In this document: in pieces, positions 1 to 7,825 of the stretch
Position numbering within the stretch: the first letter of the stretch is position 1
How the letters are laid out: each line of letters opens with the position of its first letter
NCBI RefSeq assembly: GCF_003987355.1
Contig: NZ_PIPR01000006.1
Location: 1-50,237, forward strand
Origin: Pseudidiomarina aestuarii
Lineage (GTDB): Bacteria; Pseudomonadota; Gammaproteobacteria; Enterobacterales; Alteromonadaceae
Length of the DNA stretch: 50,237 nt
Direction: 5' to 3'
Position numbers and translations under genes: made by a program
Notes under the pieces: model-generated
What the model saw: only the letters and a program-made list of their open reading frames with translations
Database searches by the model: none
Told to the model about the DNA's origin: nothing

Positions 1-87
1 GACTCCATTCCGAACTCAGACGTGAAACGCTTCAGCGCCGATGGTAGTGTGGGGTCTCCCCATGTGAGAGTAGGACACCGCCAGGCT
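1..87 (+). rRNA. rrf: 5S ribosomal RNA, 3' part (truncated by window start)
   Basis: The sequence matches the conserved second half of bacterial 5S rRNA: the loop-C region GACTCCATTCCGAACTCAG, the GCGCCGATGGTAGTGTGGGG arm, and a 3' end at CCGCCAGGC that would pair with the missing 5' end. About the first 30 nucleotides lie outside the window. It is presumably the last gene of an rrn operon running in from the left, since a terminator follows directly. Confidence 0.96.
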
Positions 88-100
88 TCAAATAAACAAA

Positions 101-128
101 CCTCAGCCCAATGGGCTGGGGTTTTTTT
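101..128 (+). terminator. Rho-independent terminator of the rrn operon
   Basis: A nine-base-pair stem (CCTCAGCCC with GGGCTGGGG, one G-U pair) closes a three-base loop and is followed by seven T residues. It begins 13 bases after the 5S 3' end, as expected for an rRNA operon terminator. Confidence 0.93.
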
Positions 129-130
129 AT

Positions 131-298
131 GTGCGCTGCGCGCACACGCTACTAGCTATTAGTTACTCGCAAAGCCAAAACCAAAACCCGAATAACGAAT
201 AACGAAGAACGAATAACGAAGAACGCTAACCCGCCGCTAATAGCCAATAGCTAGTAACTAATAGCTAATAACCAGTCGCGCTTTTAGCTTGTTGTTCA
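131..298. repeat. Repeat-rich spacer between rrn terminator and tamB
   Basis: No gene is seen here. The stretch holds a GC hairpin (GTGCGC-TGC-GCGCAC, 131-145), five head-to-tail copies of a heptamer GAATAAC/GAAGAAC (190-224), and a 14-base perfect inverted repeat, AGCTATTAGTTACT at 154-167 with its complement at 253-266. The two arms flank the heptamer array. A strong tamB terminator on the minus strand is not obvious. Function unknown; it may be a non-coding repeat element. Confidence 0.7.
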
Positions 299-3200
299 CT
301 ATTTCTCAAAAGTGTAGAAGATATCTCCACCCTGAGCGATGCTGCTTGCTGTCGATTCCAGCAGTAGACTCTCAGTGAGTTTGTAGCGGACAAAGAACGT
401 ATTCGTATTCTCGAATAGCCCTACACCATACTTGACGTATAACCGCGGTGATAAGTACTTGCCGATGTAAAACGAGGTTTCAGTTGGGTCGCTGCTGGAA
501 TCAAGTCCAAACTCGTCCAAACCGAATACATTTTGAAGTTGTGAGCCAATTGCATCCGTACCTTGTGAACCCAAGAGTAAGAGCGCTTGTAGTTGCATGT
601 TTTCGTTGCCGCTACCCGCGCCTGGACCACGTCCTAAGACTAAGTAGGAAAGGATTGAGCTTTCTGGCATCGTTGGGTTCGAAAAGAGACGAAAATCAGG
701 TTGAATTAAGGTTCCGCCCACTTGTGCGCCAACGGTTACCTCTTCTCCAGGTGTCATGCTGGCTGAAGTGCGTACTACGCGTAGGTCGAGCCCCGGATTA
801 TCAATAGGTCCACCGTTATAGATGAGACGACCTCGCTGTATATCGAGTTCCTGCCCATAGAGGACATATTGTCCTTGTGGCACTTGAATAGTGCCTGAGG
901 CTGTCAATGCTCGTCCGGGCTCTTCGATGAGTCGAAGATTTCCATCCAGTCGGCCTTCAAAGCCAAATGCGCTGACTTTTACATCTTCACCGAGTGTCAC
1001 TCGGACATCGGCAAAAACGTCGTAGAGTTGCTCTTCGGTACTTTCGACACGTTCACCATCTTGATACACCACCACATCACGCGATGGCGAGACCGAAGTG
1101 CTAATATCGGTCTCTTCTAAATATGCATATGGAATATTGACACTACCACTGATTCGAATACTGGAGTCAGCCGCTTGAATCGTCAAATCTGGATCGATAT
1201 CTACCGTGGCGTGCGGTAGCTGGACGATTCTAAAATCATCGCCTTTAATCGTCATATTCAAGACTTTTTCTAACGGATTCATTGTGCCACCGATAGCAAT
1301 CCAGCCTTGCCCGGACTCCGCTTGTCCGTCTAGTTCCAGAGTACTTTGATCTGCGCCGTCATCAGCGACAAGCACTTTAACATTGGTTAAGACAAGCCCA
1401 CTCTCTGCGAAACCGATCTCTTTGGCAGCAACCTCCAGTGAACCCTCAACTTTGGGTGCCGTTGCGGAGCCCGTAATTGAGATACTGCCAAGCGCGAAGG
1501 GCTCACGATAACGTAAATCAGGGAGCCACCATTGTAGTAGTGACAGATCTCGAAGTGACATATCAACGGAACCCGAGAGTTGTGGGTCATCGACGATGTC
1601 GCGAATGGATAAGTCACCAATCAGCTGACCGAGATCGTCTTCCAACTTGATGATGTAGTCTGTCCGAATTTCCGACGCTGAACCTTCCCAATCCAAGTCC
1701 CAAATTTCTAAACGAGTGCTAAGTTCATCGTCTAAGGCAACAAAGAAGGTTGAATCACTGTAGATAGACCCTGACGTTTTGATGATCTTAAAGTTTTCGG
1801 TTGCCAATTCGAAGTTCGCTTCCACATTTGCACGTCCGACAATTCTCTCACTGACATCTCGCTCGCGAAGCCGATTGAGCAGGAACAGGGGTAAGTCACG
1901 AGCATTAATACTAAGCTGGTAGTTACCATCGCTCAACTGCAGTTCGGTGCACAAGCTCGCAGGTTCGCTTTCCGCTCGACGTCGAGGGTTGGTGCGATTC
2001 AAACAGATGGGTGCGCTAGTCGATAGTAGGTAGCTATCGAGCTCGACAGCGAACGTAGCCTCTTTGCCGAGTAGCCACTCCCCAATATCTGGATTGGTAA
2101 ATATCAGTGTCTGAACAGTAATGGGAAGACTGCCATTTTGCGGTTGTTGAACTGCCACGGCAAGCTCCAATGAGCCTTCTATGGGTATTGTCGACTGCGG
2201 TTGTAATACGTTTTGAACCCGAGCGAAATCAGCGATACGAAGCTCTAACTTAAGCGGCGAAGTAATTGGCGTGGCCGTTGTGGAGAGTGGGACCTTGCCA
2301 TTGGCATTAAACTCGATACCAGCCCAAGTTCCCCGAGTGTCACGGATCTCTACAGTGCTACCGTCAAAAAGTAAGTAACCGTTGGCGTCTACATCTTGTT
2401 GTTGTAATGACCCCCTCAGTTCAGTGAGTTCAGCCTCAATACGGAGTTCTGGCGACCACACAACTGTACTCGAACCTCGGGCCAAGAGCTGTGGATGTTC
2501 GATCGTGAAAGTTTCCAGTTGTGCGCTAACCAAATCACCCTTGCCGCGCAGGACCAGTTGCGCGGCTTCATTATTAACCTCGGTCAGCGTGGATGAAACG
2601 TCGAACTGGTAGTGGGTTTCTTCACTGCCGGTCGCAAGATCAAGTTGTCCCTCTAAAGTACCTGCAAGCTCAGCTAGTTTAGGATCAGCAAGCTGCTCAT
2701 TCGCAATAGTGATGTCGCGGCCAGTCAAGGTGACTGAGAACGGTTTTATTGAAGATGAGGATGAGTCAAAAATCGAATCGATATGAGCATTTAACTGCAA
2801 TGTGCCTTGAGTTGGAGAAATACCTGTGAGCTCGCCATCTTGTAATCGAATACCATCGGCATAAGTTTCGAGCACACCACTGAGTCGAGACTGACTCAAG
2901 TAATAGTCGGCTTGTTCTCGATATGCGTCTGGAACAAATGCGAGGATAGGTGATGTTTGAAACGCAACTAGATTCAAACGTGCTGACCAAGTTAGATCAC
3001 TGAGAGGATTATTGAGTTCAAGACTAAAATTCTGTTCCGGCTCTTCATTTGCGGTGACAAAGTTTCCAGTTACTTGAGTCTTATTTATAGTGCCTTCAAC
3101 GTTAACATCGCCGGTTACTTGACCGTAATAAGCGAGCTCGGAGCGCAATTGCTCTGCAGTGAGAGCCCAGCTTAAATCTACTTGGTGTTGGAGTGCTGCT

Positions 3201-3763
3201 GTGGTAGTTAGTGTGGCTTGTCCAGTCACCCGGCCTTGTGGCACGACCACTTCGAGTTGTCGCAAATCTAAGTCAGTTCCTTGCCAGTTAATTTGCGCAG
3301 CCAAGCTCTTCACGGTCATGTCCGGATTGCTAAGGACGATATCATTAACACTAAATTGTCGAACCGAAAGTGTTAGTGGCATGTCGATGGTCGGAATGAC
3401 AACGGCCTCACTCGTATTCGAATTGTCAGCTGTAGACGTTTGACGATCGATAAACACACCGGTGGCCGTAAATGTATCGACGGTCAATTTATTCTCGAAA
3501 AGATCCCACGGTTGCCATGCGAAGGTAACCTCAGCAATCCGTATCTGCTGCGTTTCGGCACTAATTTTGAGATGCGTAAACGACAAACCAGTAGCCAGAT
3601 TACCGTCGATTGTTTCGAAAGTGACCGGTGCGTTGAGGTAGTCCAATCCTCGTTGAACAAGCCAACGACTACCCGTTTCAGTGTAGATTAAGAATCCTGC
3701 AGTGCTGGGCAATAAGATGAATAAGGCGACAATGAGCCATGCGAGCCATTTAATAAGTCTCAT
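299..3763 (-). CDS. tamB: Translocation and assembly module protein TamB
   Basis: A 1154-residue inner-membrane-anchored periplasmic protein. With TamA it helps insert outer-membrane proteins, and TamB-family proteins are also implicated in phospholipid transport to the outer membrane. An N-terminal membrane helix (about residues 5-27) is followed by a long beta-rich region with repeated short strands, ending in the conserved DUF490/TamB domain (roughly the last 350 residues). The terminal FYTFEK resembles the C-terminal beta signal of the family. The length is slightly below that of E. coli TamB (about 1260). The ATG at 3763 overlaps the tamA stop as ATGA, so I take it over the upstream in-frame ATG inside tamA. 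The two genes form one translationally coupled operon. Confidence 0.95.
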   Translation of the reverse strand: MRLIKWLAWLIVALFILLPSTAGFLIYTETGSRWLVQRGLDYLNAPVTFETIDGNLATGLSFTHLKISAETQQIRIAEVTFAWQPWDLFENKLTVDTFTATGVFIDRQTSTADNSNTSEAVVIPTIDMPLTLSVRQFSVNDIVLSNPDMTVKSLAAQINWQGTDLDLRQLEVVVPQGRVTGQATLTTTAALQHQVDLSWALTAEQLRSELAYYGQVTGDVNVEGTINKTQVTGNFVTANEEPEQNFSLELNNPLSDLTWSARLNLVAFQTSPILAFVPDAYREQADYYLSQSRLSGVLETYADGIRLQDGELTGISPTQGTLQLNAHIDSIFDSSSSSIKPFSVTLTGRDITIANEQLADPKLAELAGTLEGQLDLATGSEETHYQFDVSSTLTEVNNEAAQLVLRGKGDLVSAQLETFTIEHPQLLARGSSTVVWSPELRIEAELTELRGSLQQQDVDANGYLLFDGSTVEIRDTRGTWAGIEFNANGKVPLSTTATPITSPLKLELRIADFARVQNVLQPQSTIPIEGSLELAVAVQQPQNGSLPITVQTLIFTNPDIGEWLLGKEATFAVELDSYLLSTSAPICLNRTNPRRRAESEPASLCTELQLSDGNYQLSINARDLPLFLLNRLRERDVSERIVGRANVEANFELATENFKIIKTSGSIYSDSTFFVALDDELSTRLEIWDLDWEGSASEIRTDYIIKLEDDLGQLIGDLSIRDIVDDPQLSGSVDMSLRDLSLLQWWLPDLRYREPFALGSISITGSATAPKVEGSLEVAAKEIGFAESGLVLTNVKVLVADDGADQSTLELDGQAESGQGWIAIGGTMNPLEKVLNMTIKGDDFRIVQLPHATVDIDPDLTIQAADSSIRISGSVNIPYAYLEETDISTSVSPSRDVVVYQDGERVESTEEQLYDVFADVRVTLGEDVKVSAFGFEGRLDGNLRLIEEPGRALTASGTIQVPQGQYVLYGQELDIQRGRLIYNGGPIDNPGLDLRVVRTSASMTPGEEVTVGAQVGGTLIQPDFRLFSNPTMPESSILSYLVLGRGPGAGSGNENMQLQALLLLGSQGTDAIGSQLQNVFGLDEFGLDSSSDPTETSFYIGKYLSPRLYVKYGVGLFENTNTFFVRYKLTESLLLESTASSIAQGGDIFYTFEK

Positions 3764-5556
3764 AAGTCTGGCCCCAGTGTGAAATGAATGCGCCACGGAT
3801 TACCGGGCTCATTAATAGCCTGAGCAACATCAAAACGTACAGGTCCTATCGGTGATAACCAGCGAATACCGACGCCCACGCTTTGCTTCAAAGCTGTGTC
3901 CCACTCCATCATCGCATTACCGATATCGGTAAAAGCGGCAACACGCCATGCATCATTAATTTGATAATCGACCTCTACGCTCGATGTAATCAGGTAACGA
4001 CCACCAACAACAACATCCTCTTCATTACGAGGGCCTAGGTCTTGGAATGCATAACCGCGAACACTGTAATCGCCGCCAGCGAAGAATCGCAAAGTCGGCG
4101 ATAGTAATGCAAAATCGTCGGTTTTTATGGCTCCGATTTCGCCACGTGTCAGAACCCGCCACTTTTCATTGAGACGATGCACCCACTTGGCTGACAGTTT
4201 TGCCGATAGAAACGTGGTGTCAGCAAGGATATCTGCACTTGCGCCTTGGAGTGAGAGTGATACCCGGTATCCATCGTCGATGAGGTTGCGGTTGTCACCA
4301 TTATTAGTACTCCGAATGAGACTAAACTCGGCAGCAGGGATCAAAAATTGGGATGAGCGTCGCGGTTGATCGCCAAAGGCGAAACTTTCCCGCTGCCAAC
4401 TCAGTTGCCAAGTGCGCTGCCAGTCATCAAAATGCCGGATATCACGTGCTGCTAGTTTGTAGAGCGTTGAGCGTTGTTCCAGATAGGAGCGATCGGTCAC
4501 TTCACCGGTAATATCATATTGGTCGGTGGGTGGATAAAATCCAGGAATAATGTAACTCACCGAGCCTGTATTCTGAACTTCGGAAAGTCGCAGAATTGAG
4601 TTGATTCGATGTCCGCGGTCATTGACCCAACGCCGATCAAACCCAAGCGTGACGCGAGCACCGGTATCGGTACCATAACCAAGCCCCGTCTGATAATAGT
4701 CGCGTTGATTAGGAGTCATAGTCACTACAACGGGCACTGTTGCATCTTTGCGTTCAGACCAGTTTGGAGCAATTTCAATCGTTTCAAAATAATTGCTGCT
4801 AGAGAGACCTAATTGCAGATTCAGTAGCTCGGTGGTTGAAAACGGATCGCCAGATTCAAATTGAACGTAACGTTGCAGTAGTTCGTCACCAATATGGGCG
4901 CAACAAAATTCAATATTACCGTAGTGATAACGTGGTCCAGAATCGAGAACTAACTCAATGTGAGCGGTTCGGTCAGCGAGCTCAACCGCGACTTTATTAG
5001 TCAGTAGTTTTGCATCGTAATAGCCGCGCTCGGCAGCGAGGTTTCGTAACAGACCTTTCGAGCGTTCGTAGTTTTGATGACGAAACACTGTTCCCTGACG
5101 TATCGGCAGTTTCTGCCGTAACTCGATAAATTTTTCATCGGTTTGCGCTATGCCGGTGATTTTGATATCGACCGTTGCAACCATGACAGGCTGGCCTGCA
5201 TCGACTGTAAACTGAATAGTCCATGCGGCCGCTGTTTCTTCTAGCGTACTCTCGATAGTGGGTTGATAGTATCCGAATGGCATGAGTGCTTCACGAATTT
5301 CGGCTTCGGCTCGACGCTGTAAAAAGCGTAATCTGAAAGATGCCGGCGCAGGTTCACCATCCAAGCTAAACAATGTTGTACGGGCTCGCACATTGCGCGC
5401 TAATTCATCACTCAATCCAGTGAGATTAACGCGCACAACTCGTCTGTCGTCATCAGAACCTGACGACTCACTGGATTGAGCAGATGCCGTTGGAATCGCA
5501 AGCAGGATCATTAATACGAGCGAAAAGCGGTAAAATGTAGCGGATAATCGTGACAA
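3760..5556 (-). CDS. tamA: Outer-membrane assembly factor TamA (Omp85 family), TTG start
   Basis: An Omp85-family outer-membrane protein of about 598 residues. A signal peptide ending in IPTASAQ is followed by POTRA domains and a 16-strand barrel. Family motifs include GYYQPTIES in POTRA1, GLGYGTDTGARV at the barrel start, LRFFAGGDYSVRGYAF (the lid-loop VRGY motif), GVGIRWLSPIGPVRFDVA, and the terminal LGPDL. The frame stays open to an ATG at 5664, but an extended -10 promoter (5609-5617) lies downstream of that ATG. A strong AAGGAAGAG site precedes TTG codons at 5559 and 5556. The TTG at 5556 gives a normal signal peptide, so I prefer it. The coupled tamB follows. Confidence 0.93.
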   Translation of the reverse strand: MSRLSATFYRFSLVLMILLAIPTASAQSSESSGSDDDRRVVRVNLTGLSDELARNVRARTTLFSLDGEPAPASFRLRFLQRRAEAEIREALMPFGYYQPTIESTLEETAAAWTIQFTVDAGQPVMVATVDIKITGIAQTDEKFIELRQKLPIRQGTVFRHQNYERSKGLLRNLAAERGYYDAKLLTNKVAVELADRTAHIELVLDSGPRYHYGNIEFCCAHIGDELLQRYVQFESGDPFSTTELLNLQLGLSSSNYFETIEIAPNWSERKDATVPVVVTMTPNQRDYYQTGLGYGTDTGARVTLGFDRRWVNDRGHRINSILRLSEVQNTGSVSYIIPGFYPPTDQYDITGEVTDRSYLEQRSTLYKLAARDIRHFDDWQRTWQLSWQRESFAFGDQPRRSSQFLIPAAEFSLIRSTNNGDNRNLIDDGYRVSLSLQGASADILADTTFLSAKLSAKWVHRLNEKWRVLTRGEIGAIKTDDFALLSPTLRFFAGGDYSVRGYAFQDLGPRNEEDVVVGGRYLITSSVEVDYQINDAWRVAAFTDIGNAMMEWDTALKQSVGVGIRWLSPIGPVRFDVAQAINEPGNPWRIHFTLGPDL

Positions 5557-5560
5557 CAAT

Positions 5561-5617
5561 CTCTTCCTTTCTGAGAACAACCGATCTCTTATCAATGTAG
5601 AGACTTTGAGTATAACA
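5561..5617 (-). promoter_or_regulatory. tamA promoter and ribosome binding site
   Basis: On the minus strand, TGTTATACT (5617-5609) is an extended -10 element; no good -35 is seen. Transcripts would start near 5602. AAGGAAGAG (5569-5561) then lies a few bases before two consecutive TTG codons. Together these argue that translation starts at TTG rather than at the upstream ATG at 5664. Confidence 0.6.
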
Positions 5618-5678
5618 TCGACAGAAAGGTTCAGCGGTGAAAAAAGGAGCAACTGATTGCGCATTCAGCATAATTTGC

Positions 5679-5706
5679 TTGCCACGCACTTGCGAGCCAG
5701 TATAAT
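5679..5706 (+). promoter_or_regulatory. tRNA-Trp promoter
   Basis: TTGCCA (5679-5684) and a consensus TATAAT (5701-5706) are separated by 16 bases, and the tRNA starts 15 bases beyond the -10. This is close to the sigma-70 consensus and typical of a stable RNA promoter. Confidence 0.8.
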
Positions 5707-5721
5707 TCCGTTCTCGTTTGC

Positions 5722-5798
5722 AGGGGTGTAGTTCCAATTGGTAGAACAGCGGTCTCCAAAACCGACGGTTGGGGGTTCGAATCCCTCCACCCCTGCCA
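5722..5798 (+). tRNA. trpT: tRNA-Trp (anticodon CCA)
   Basis: A complete cloverleaf. The acceptor stem AGGGGTG pairs with CACCCCT, the anticodon loop is CTCCAAA with anticodon CCA, the T arm contains GGTTCGAATCC, and the CCA tail is encoded. It closely resembles E. coli tRNA-Trp. No terminator is visible before holD 53 bases downstream, so holD and rimI may be transcribed with it. Confidence 0.97.
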
Positions 5799-5851
5799 CG
5801 ACCTTTCCGAAGTCCTTTTCTGTTCAGGATGTTTCAAGTAAGCTTGAGCCT

Positions 5852-6226
5852 ATGAACTCGAAACCGCATCATCAATTAACCCACGCACAACGCCAGCTCC
5901 TCGGCGCCCTGGGTATTCCCGAATGGCGAGCTCGAACCAGTGAACCAGTGTCTACTAAAACTACAATGAGCTATTTGCGGATTGGGCAATGGCTGATTGC
6001 GGCACCTGAGTTCCCGATCCCAAGTCCTGCTTGGTTTACTGATTTTTGTCAAACACTTGCACTCATGCAAACTGAAGAGGTCAGTGCTGCTCCAGTGGAA
6101 GTGAGTGCTTCGATTGCCCAGAGGTGGCAGCGAGAAAAACTGATTGAGTTCCAAGAACCGCTCCCAACCGTCCCCTCATACGACCACAAAAGAGCCTGGT
6201 GGAAGCATCTGTGCCAGCCGCGTTAA
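5852..6226 (+). CDS. holD: DNA polymerase III psi subunit HolD
   Basis: A 124-residue protein. HolD (psi) joins chi (HolC) to the clamp-loader complex of the replicative polymerase, linking it to SSB on the lagging strand. The sequence is weakly conserved, as is usual for this family. The N-terminal RQLLGALGIPEWRART resembles the family pattern, which binds the DnaX C-terminus. The position directly before rimI is the classic holD-rimI arrangement of gammaproteobacteria and is the strongest argument. The open frame begins inside tRNA-Trp, so I use the ATG at 5852. The 3' end overlaps rimI by 28 bases. Confidence 0.82.
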   Translation: MNSKPHHQLTHAQRQLLGALGIPEWRARTSEPVSTKTTMSYLRIGQWLIAAPEFPIPSPAWFTDFCQTLALMQTEEVSAAPVEVSASIAQRWQREKLIEFQEPLPTVPSYDHKRAWWKHLCQPR

Positions 6227-6654
6227 TCAAACCCCTCGAGTGGCAGCAAGCAATTGTCGAAATAGAGCAACAAGGTCAGGACTACCCATGGACCGAAGCT
6301 GTACTCCGAAGTTGTTTTGATGATGCGCACTATGAGAGTTGGGGAATATACGTACCACAGCTCTGTGGTTTCGTGATCACGCACAGCATTTTGGATGAAC
6401 GCACTATTATGAATATTGTGGTTCATCCAAATGAGCGTGGCAAAGGATATGGGCGTGAGTTGGTCAGTGTCGTAAAAGCCATTGCTCAAGAGCAGCAGCA
6501 AAGTTTGTGGCTAGAGGTTCGTAGCAGCAATACTGTCGCACAATCGCTTTACCAAGCCATGGGGTTCAGCGTAGTTGGGCAGCGCCCCAATTATTATCAA
6601 ACTGCAGACGGTTCAGAAACGGCAATTATTATGCAATGGATGGCGGGTCATTAA
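6199..6654 (+). CDS. rimI: Ribosomal protein S18-alanine N-acetyltransferase RimI
   Basis: A GNAT-fold acetyltransferase of 151 residues that acetylates the N-terminal alanine of ribosomal protein S18. Visible family features are the early PWTEAVLRSCF, the acetyl-CoA loop with VHPNERGKGYGREL (V-x-P-x-x-R-G-x-G-x-G type), LEVRSSNTVAQSLYQAMGF with the conserved Asn and Tyr, and the Y-Y near the end. The start is either GTG at 6199 or GTG at 6211; both lie inside the end of holD and neither has a strong ribosome site, so translation probably depends on holD. It converges with the repressor gene 10 bases downstream. Confidence 0.92.
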   Translation: MEASVPAALIKPLEWQQAIVEIEQQGQDYPWTEAVLRSCFDDAHYESWGIYVPQLCGFVITHSILDERTIMNIVVHPNERGKGYGRELVSVVKAIAQEQQQSLWLEVRSSNTVAQSLYQAMGFSVVGQRPNYYQTADGSETAIIMQWMAGH

Positions 6655-6664
6655 CCGAATTCAA

Positions 6665-6979
6665 TTAGAATTGCGGACAGAATTTCGCTTTTAAAAGTTG
6701 CATGAAGCGCATCGTATCTGGATCTTGAATCGAATAGTAAATGGTTTGCGCCTCTTTTCTAAACTTTACCAGACCTTGTTGACGCAACACTGATAGGTGT
6801 TGTGAGAACGCAGAAGCACTCAGCGGAAAATACTGATTCAAGTCACCCACACTCTTTTCACCAGCGGCCAAATGACAAAGTATTTGTAGGCGGTGCTCGT
6901 TGGCAAGTGAACGCAAGAATGTCGCTGCCGCTGCAGCTTCTTCTTGGAGTAATTCCGTAATTTCAGGTGCTTCTGTCAT
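6665..6979 (-). CDS. ArsR/SmtB-family repressor, probable persulfide sensor (BigR/SqrR/YgaV type)
   Basis: A 104-residue winged-helix repressor. Residues 21-36 match the ArsR opening helix and 54-70 the recognition helix (SASAFSQHLSVLRQQGL). The metal-site CxC of classical ArsR is absent. Instead there is one Cys in helix 2 (C35, in RLQILCHL) and one at the C-terminus (C101, in AKFCPQF), 66 residues apart. BigR and SqrR have their paired redox cysteines at the same spacing and in the same context, and react with sulfane sulfur. The downstream-reading frame of the pair is led by a YgaP-type membrane protein gene just upstream, as with E. coli ygaV-ygaP. The specificity is inferred from these cysteines, not proven. 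Confidence 0.85.
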   Translation of the reverse strand: MTEAPEITELLQEEAAAAATFLRSLANEHRLQILCHLAAGEKSVGDLNQYFPLSASAFSQHLSVLRQQGLVKFRKEAQTIYYSIQDPDTMRFMQLLKAKFCPQF

Positions 6980-6993
6980 GCTATCGCTCGAAC

Positions 6994-7209
6994 CTACTGT
7001 TTAGAGGCTAATTCACATTCTGTTTTCATACCCAGCACTCGTCTCATAAACAAGGTTGCCGGACAAAACCCAGTAAAAGATTGTTGGAATAGATTAGCGC
7101 CAACAAACACGGTTAGCCAAATGAAATTTGGATGAACCCAATAGGTTAAGGCTACAGATAATAACACCATAAATCCTGCAAAGGCAGTCAAAGCTCGTTC
7201 AACACTCAT
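6994..7209 (-). CDS. Small YgaP-type (DUF2892) inner-membrane protein
   Basis: A 71-residue protein with two membrane helices (about residues 7-23 and 28-41). The motif SFTGFCPATLFMRRVLGM is typical of the DUF2892/YgaP transmembrane domain. In E. coli YgaP this domain follows a rhodanese domain; here it stands alone. It starts at ATG 7209 and is followed 14 bases later by the ArsR-type gene, so the two are probably one operon controlled by that repressor. Its biochemical role is unknown; a link to sulfide or persulfide handling is inferred from the partner. Confidence 0.85.
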   Translation of the reverse strand: MSVERALTAFAGFMVLLSVALTYWVHPNFIWLTVFVGANLFQQSFTGFCPATLFMRRVLGMKTECELASKQ

Positions 7210-7240
7210 GATTTTATCCTTTTGAATGACCTAATTTAGA

Positions 7241-7304
7241 ATATTGCGAAATATAGATCGTTTTCATGCTTTCCTCAATCTTTATTTCGTATAAATACGA
7301 AATA
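7241..7304. promoter_or_regulatory. Two palindromes, candidate operators for the ArsR-type repressor
   Basis: A perfect inverted repeat with nine-base arms, TATTTCGTA and TACGAAATA, spans 7283-7304 around TAAA. A second, ATATT-GCGA-AATAT, spans 7241-7254. Both lie between the divergently oriented membrane-protein gene and cdd. AT-rich palindromes of about this size are usual ArsR-family binding sites, so autoregulation is likely. An effect on the cdd-deo operon is possible but not shown. Confidence 0.6.
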
Positions 7305-7373
7305 GGTTTCAGCATGGCATTTGGCCTAAAAAAGCGCTAAGCTGTTCGCCCATAAATTAGGCAGAAAACAACT

Positions 7374-7820
7374 ATGAGTAAGCAGTCCTCCGCGGTATCT
7401 CAAGCCGCACTAGAACAGGCTCACGGCCAAGCTAGACAGGCCGCAGCGCGTGCTCACGCGCCATACAGTAAGTTCCCAGTAGGCGCAGTTTTACAATTCT
7501 CAACAGGTGACCTGGTACTCGGCTGCAATGTCGAAAATGCGTCCTATGGTTTAACTAATTGTGCGGAACGCACTGCGGTTTATAGCGCACTGGCCCAAGG
7601 AAAGTCGCTTGCAGATGTTGAAAATATCGTCATTTATACACCGGGTAAGACGGTTTATTCACCTTGTGGTGCCTGTCGCCAAGTACTGGCAGAATTTTTT
7701 AGTCTAGATACCCCATTTATCTCGACTTGTGATGTTGGCGAAAAAACATGGACATTAGGTGAGCTTCTTCCCGCAGCCTTTTCGACATTTGAAGCCACCG
7801 CTGATCAGGTCAGTAGCTAG
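7374..7820 (+). CDS. cdd: Cytidine deaminase (tetrameric type)
   Basis: A zinc enzyme of 148 residues that deaminates cytidine and deoxycytidine to uridine and deoxyuridine. The active-site motifs are clear: TNCAERTAVY with Cys63 and the catalytic Glu65, and SPCGACRQ with Cys98 and Cys101, the three zinc ligands of the short, homotetrameric class. E. coli Cdd is instead a longer dimeric form. It opens a pyrimidine-salvage operon; deoC starts six bases after its stop. Confidence 0.96.
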   Translation: MSKQSSAVSQAALEQAHGQARQAAARAHAPYSKFPVGAVLQFSTGDLVLGCNVENASYGLTNCAERTAVYSALAQGKSLADVENIVIYTPGKTVYSPCGACRQVLAEFFSLDTPFISTCDVGEKTWTLGELLPAAFSTFEATADQVSS

Positions 7821-7825
7821 TTTCT

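Noticed and set aside
5559-5664. Long N-terminal form of TamA from ATG 5664
   Set aside because: The apparent promoter lies inside this extension, and it would place about 36 polar residues before the signal peptide.
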